Positions 60,964 to 64,000 of a DNA stretch of 64,000 nt are shown here, piece by piece. Positions within the stretch are counted from its first letter, which is position 1; each line of letters begins with the position of its first letter. The stretch spans positions 1 through 64,000 of the forward strand of contig NZ_JADOTY010000001.1 of NCBI RefSeq assembly GCF_015751785.1. The letters run 5' to 3'. The notes beneath the pieces were generated by a model. It made no database searches, was not told the DNA's origin, and worked only from the letters and a program-made list of their open reading frames with translations. This DNA comes from Micromonospora vinacea. GTDB taxonomy: Bacteria > Actinomycetota > Actinomycetes > Mycobacteriales > Micromonosporaceae. A program made the translations under genes and the position numbers.

Positions 60964-62084
60964 CCATCCTGCTCGCCCTGCTGGTCGCCGTCGCCGCGTT
61001 GACCGGGCACACCTGGCTCAACGCCGCCCGCTGGCTGCGTCGGCCCACCGACCGGCCCGACGACGTCGACGAGCCGGTGGCAGTGCTGCTGCCGCTGCGC
61101 GACGAGGCCACCCGGGTCACCCCCTGCCTGCGCGCCCTGCTGGCCCAGCGCGGCGTACCCGGGCTGCGCGTCGTGGTCCTCGACGACGGGTCCACCGACG
61201 GCACCGCCGACGTGGTCCGCGCGGTGGCAGGTGACGACCCCCGGGTCACGCTGCTCACCGGGGTCGCCCCGCCGCCGGGCTGGCTGGGCAAGCCGCACGC
61301 CTGCTGGCAGCTGGCCACCCGGGCCGACCCGGACGCCACAGCGCTGGTCTTCGTCGACGCCGACGTGGTGCTCGCCCCGCACGCCGTGGCCGCCGCCGTC
61401 ACCGAATTGCGCGCCGCCCGGGTGACGCTGCTGTCGCCGTACCCCCGGATCGTGGTGGCGACGGCGGCCGACCGGTTGGTGCAGCCGCTGTTGCAGTGGC
61501 TGTGGCTGACCTTCCTGCCGCTGCGTGCGATGGAGCGCTCGCCGCGGCCGTCGCTGGCCGCGGCGGGCGGGCAGTTCCTGGTGGTGGACCGGGCCGGCTA
61601 CACCGCCGCCGGCGGGCACGCCGCGGTCGCCGACAAGATCCTGGAGGACGTCGAGCTGGCCCGGGCGGTCAAGCGGGCCGGCGGGCGGATCGCCCTGGCC
61701 GACGGCTCCCGGCTGGCCACCTGCCGGATGTACGACGACTGGCCCCAACTGCGCGACGGGTACTCGAAGTCGCTCTGGGCGTCGTTCGGGCACCCGGGCG
61801 CGGCGGCGGCCGTGGTGGCGGCGCTGCTGCTGCTCTACACCGCTCCACCGCTGATCGCGCTGGGGTTCGCCTCGACAGTTCCCCGGGTGTCAATGGTTGC
61901 GCTCATCGCATATCTGCTCGGGGTGACCGGACGGGTGCTCACCGCCCGCGCGACCGGAGGACGGTGGTGGCCCGACGCGCTCGCACACCCCGTGTCGGTC
62001 GTGGTCCTCGGTTGGCTGACCCTGCGGTCGTACCATCTGCGAAAGCGACGCCGCCTGACCTGGCGGGGCCGCCCGGTCAGCTAG
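60960..62084 (+). CDS. Membrane glycosyltransferase family 2 (carotenoid glycosyltransferase-like)
   Basis: A 374-residue GT2 enzyme. One N-terminal membrane helix (ILLALLVAVAALTGHTWL) is followed by the GT-A domain: VVVLDDGSTDGTADVVRAVA, the metal DAD motif in LVFVDADVVLAPHA, and the acceptor-side DKILEDVELARAVKRAGG. Two to three C-terminal helices follow. The arrangement resembles CruC/CrtQ-type carotenoid glycosyltransferases. The expected donor is a UDP-hexose; this is inference. It overlaps cruF by four bases. Confidence 0.85.
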   Translation: MTILLALLVAVAALTGHTWLNAARWLRRPTDRPDDVDEPVAVLLPLRDEATRVTPCLRALLAQRGVPGLRVVVLDDGSTDGTADVVRAVAGDDPRVTLLTGVAPPPGWLGKPHACWQLATRADPDATALVFVDADVVLAPHAVAAAVTELRAARVTLLSPYPRIVVATAADRLVQPLLQWLWLTFLPLRAMERSPRPSLAAAGGQFLVVDRAGYTAAGGHAAVADKILEDVELARAVKRAGGRIALADGSRLATCRMYDDWPQLRDGYSKSLWASFGHPGAAAAVVAALLLLYTAPPLIALGFASTVPRVSMVALIAYLLGVTGRVLTARATGGRWWPDALAHPVSVVVLGWLTLRSYHLRKRRRLTWRGRPVS

Positions 62085-62096
62085 GGAGGACGCGGC

Positions 62097-63584
62097 ATGG
62101 CGCGGATCGTGGTCGTCGGCGCCGGGGTGGGTGGCCTCGCCACCGCCGCCCGGCTGGCCGCTACCGGGCACCAGGTGACCGTCTTCGAGGCCGCCGACAC
62201 GGTCGGCGGCAAGCTCGGCCGGTACGCCCACGACACCCCGGCCGGGTCGTTCCACTTCGACACCGGGCCGAGCCTGCTCACCCTGCCCGAGGTCTTCCAC
62301 GACCTGTTCGAGGCGACCGGGGCGAAGCTCGACGAATACCTGGACCTCGTCCCGTTGGACCCGATCGTCAGGCACGTCTTTGCCGACGGTGGCCCGGCCC
62401 TGGACTCGTGCGCCGACCCGGTGAAGTTCACCGCCCGGATCGGGGCCGCCTTCGGTGACCGGGCGGCAGCAGACTGGCAGCGGCTGTGGCGTCGGGCGGC
62501 GCGGGTGTGGCAGGCCTCCTCGCGGGACATCCTGCGCCGTACCGTCGACTCTCCCCGCGACCTCGCGTCGCTGGCCTGGCGCGTCGGCGACCTGGCCGCC
62601 ATCGCCCCGGGCCGCAGCCTGCGCGGCCTGGGCCGCCGGCACCTGAACGACCCGCGGCTGCGGATGATGCTGGACCGGTACGCCACCTACACCGGCGCCG
62701 ACCCACGTCGGGCACCGGCGGCGCTGGTCGCGGTCCCCTACGCCGAGTTGGCCTTCGGCGGCTGGTACCTGCGCGGTGGGCTGGGCACGCTCGCCGACGC
62801 GCTGCTGACCCGCTGCCTGGACCTCGGCGTGGTCGTGCAGACCGACGCCACTGTCACCCGGATCGACGCCACCGGCGGCCGCGTGCACGGGGTACGCCTC
62901 GCCGGCGTCACCGCCCCGGTGCCCGCCGACGTGGTGGTGGCCAACGTGGACGCACTCACCGTCTACCGTGACCTGCTGCCGCACCCGCGTCGACTGGCCG
63001 GGCTGACCGACCGCAGCCTCGCCGGCTTCGTGCTGCTGCTCGGCGTCTCCGGCAGCACCGGGCTGGCCCACCACAACGTCTTCTTCCCGGACGACTACGA
63101 CGCCGAGTTCGACGCGGTCTTCGGTGACCCCGGGCGCGGCGTACGGGCCCGACCGGCGGCCGACCCGGCCGTGTTCGTCACAGTGGCCGACGACCCGATG
63201 GTCCGCCCGGCCGGACACGAAGCGTGGTTCGTGCTGGTCAACGCCCCGCGGCAGGGCACCGCGGCGGGCGCGGTCGACTGGCGACGCCCGGGGCTGGCCG
63301 ACGCGTACGCCGATCGGATCCTGGACGTGCTGGCGCGGCGCGGCGTGGACGTGCGCGACCGGCTGCTGTTCCGCGAGATCCGCACCCCCGCCGACCTGGG
63401 CGTGGCGACCGGCGCGCCGGGCGGCTCGATCTACGGCACCGCCGGTGGGCTGCTCCGCCCGGCCAACCGGGGCCCGGCGAACGGGCTGTGGCTGGTGGGT
63501 GGCTCCACCCACCCGGGCGGCGGGTTGCCGATGGTCACCCTCTCCGCGCAGATCGTCGCCGACGAGATCGGCCCCGCCTGGTAG
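62097..63584 (+). CDS. Carotenoid desaturase of the CrtI/CrtD family
   Basis: A 495-residue FAD-dependent enzyme. The dinucleotide site IVVVGAGVGGLATAARLAAT and EAADTVGGKLGRYAHDTP are at the N-terminus. The family C-terminal signature is GLWLVGGSTHPGGGLPMVTL. Placed with CruF and a glycosyltransferase, it is more likely a 3,4-desaturase (CrtD) of the hydroxylated end than the main phytoene desaturase. That placement reading matches my memory of the sioxanthin-type pathway in Salinispora, but is not proven here. A GGGAGG site precedes ATG at 62097. Confidence 0.82.
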   Translation: MARIVVVGAGVGGLATAARLAATGHQVTVFEAADTVGGKLGRYAHDTPAGSFHFDTGPSLLTLPEVFHDLFEATGAKLDEYLDLVPLDPIVRHVFADGGPALDSCADPVKFTARIGAAFGDRAAADWQRLWRRAARVWQASSRDILRRTVDSPRDLASLAWRVGDLAAIAPGRSLRGLGRRHLNDPRLRMMLDRYATYTGADPRRAPAALVAVPYAELAFGGWYLRGGLGTLADALLTRCLDLGVVVQTDATVTRIDATGGRVHGVRLAGVTAPVPADVVVANVDALTVYRDLLPHPRRLAGLTDRSLAGFVLLLGVSGSTGLAHHNVFFPDDYDAEFDAVFGDPGRGVRARPAADPAVFVTVADDPMVRPAGHEAWFVLVNAPRQGTAAGAVDWRRPGLADAYADRILDVLARRGVDVRDRLLFREIRTPADLGVATGAPGGSIYGTAGGLLRPANRGPANGLWLVGGSTHPGGGLPMVTLSAQIVADEIGPAW

Positions 63585-63627
63585 ACCCTGCATGCTCCAG
63601 CCGGTGTCTGTTTCCGCGCGTCGGGCT

Positions 63628-63645
63628 GGGCCGTTCAGCCGGCCC
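63628..63645. terminator. Weak hairpin between convergent genes
   Basis: GGGCCG (63628-63633) and CGGCCC (63640-63645) pair across a six-base loop. It lies between the desaturase (plus) and the CDP-alcohol phosphatidyltransferase (minus). The stem is short and there is no T-run, so termination is only possible. Confidence 0.35.
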
Positions 63646-63652
63646 GGCCCCC

Positions 63653-64000
63653 TCAGTCGGCGTCGAGCAGGGCGCGGCGGATGCTGGAGAGCAGTTGCCC
63701 CAGGCCGAAACCGGCCAGCAGCACCCAGACCGCTGTCGCCATGGTGATGGTGCCGGCGGCCAGGTCCGGCTCGATCAGCCCGGCCAGCCCGGCGACCAGC
63801 AAACCGGCCAGCGCCACCGAAACCCGGGTGGGGCGTTCGCCCACCGTCACCGCGCCGATCTCCCGCATGCCGGCGGCGACCGCACGCGCTCGGACGTACT
63901 CGTGCAACCAGGACAGCGCGCCGCCCGCGACGACCAGCCCGCCCGGCGCGCCCACCAGCCAGAACGCCAGCAGCCACGCCACCTCACCGAGCCGGTCGGC
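63653..64000 (-). CDS. CDP-alcohol phosphatidyltransferase family protein (partial, N-terminus off window)
   Basis: The visible 115 residues are the C-terminal part of a membrane enzyme. They begin ADRLGEVAWLLAFWLVGAPG, where the aspartate is the last Asp of the CDP-alcohol motif (DxxDG..G..D..D), cut by the edge. RARAVAAGMREIGAVTVGERP and three hydrophobic stretches follow. Such enzymes make phosphatidylglycerol-, inositol- or cardiolipin-type lipids; the head group cannot be told. The frame is open through base 64000, so the gene continues outside. Confidence 0.8.
   Translation of the reverse strand, partial: ADRLGEVAWLLAFWLVGAPGGLVVAGGALSWLHEYVRARAVAAGMREIGAVTVGERPTRVSVALAGLLVAGLAGLIEPDLAAGTITMATAVWVLLAGFGLGQLLSSIRRALLDAD

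Noticed and set aside
1..64000. tRNA, rRNA, prophage, insertion sequence or integrase
   Set aside because: I looked for cloverleaf-like tracts, transposase or integrase motifs and terminal repeats and saw none that hold. A tRNAscan-SE and ISfinder search would settle it.

Overview
The window is high-GC chromosomal DNA (roughly 70 percent or more by eye), with many GTG starts, short operon overlaps (ATGA or GTGA) and almost no mobile DNA. The gene content points to an actinomycete of the Micromonosporaceae, most likely Micromonospora or a close relative. It includes PriA in place of separate HisA and TrpF, SepF, YggT and DivIVA behind FtsZ, MurT/GatD, a TgpA-type transglutaminase operon, ImuA/ImuB/DnaE2, and a carotenoid tail-modification set. 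The genus is inferred from gene content only. I saw no rRNA, tRNA, CRISPR array, transposase or prophage.

Layout. (1) 1-1.6 kb: an oxidoreductase cut by the window edge, then a peroxide-stress pair, ohrR-ohr, with a readable operator and promoter. (2) 1.6-6.9 kb: a leftward histidine operon, hisD-hisC-hisB-(56 aa membrane protein)-hisH-(107 aa membrane protein)-priA-ridA. hisF is not present. (3) 7-16.3 kb: a Lon-N domain protein, a DUF2567 protein, a ParA-like ATPase with about 19 hexapeptide repeats beside a membrane-anchored partner, rluD, lspA, a DksA/TraR-type zinc finger protein, a cation/proton antiporter and small proteins. (4) 16.3-34.4 kb: a leftward division and cell wall cluster. 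In transcription order it reads mraZ, rsmH, ftsL-like, ftsI-like PBP, murE, murF, mraY, ftsW, murG, murC, ftsQ, ftsZ, yggS, sepF, yggT, divIVA. murD (expected between mraY and ftsW) and pgeF (expected after ftsZ) are absent. (5) 34.7-38.7 kb: divergent murT-gatD-TVP38 family and a lipoprotein. (6) 38.9-41.9 kb: leuS with a leader peptide attenuator. (7) 42.1-47 kb: the MoxR / DUF58 / transglutaminase operon. (8) 47.2-57.8 kb: dinB, a phosphodiesterase, a methyltransferase, a 58 aa protein, then the mutasome genes dnaE2, imuB and imuA behind a HEPN protein. Two LexA boxes stand upstream of this group. (9) 58.2-63.6 kb: YbaK-like protein, CrtA-like protein, GNAT, CruF-like protein, glycosyltransferase and CrtD/CrtI-like desaturase, followed by the 3' part of a CDP-alcohol phosphatidyltransferase.

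How it works together. Regions 4 and 5 build and divide the peptidoglycan sacculus: MurE and MurF extend the stem peptide, MraY and MurG make lipid II, MurT/GatD amidate it, and FtsW with the PBP polymerise and crosslink it at the FtsZ/SepF ring. MraZ-type repeats lie between mraZ and murT, and a second pair points toward murT. Region 8 is a damage-inducible translesion module. Region 9 adds hydroxylation, desaturation and glycosylation to an acyclic carotenoid end. Several genes (ohrR, hisD, the Lon-N gene, murT and the leuS leader peptide) have a -10 box 6 or 7 bases before the start codon, which predicts leaderless transcripts.
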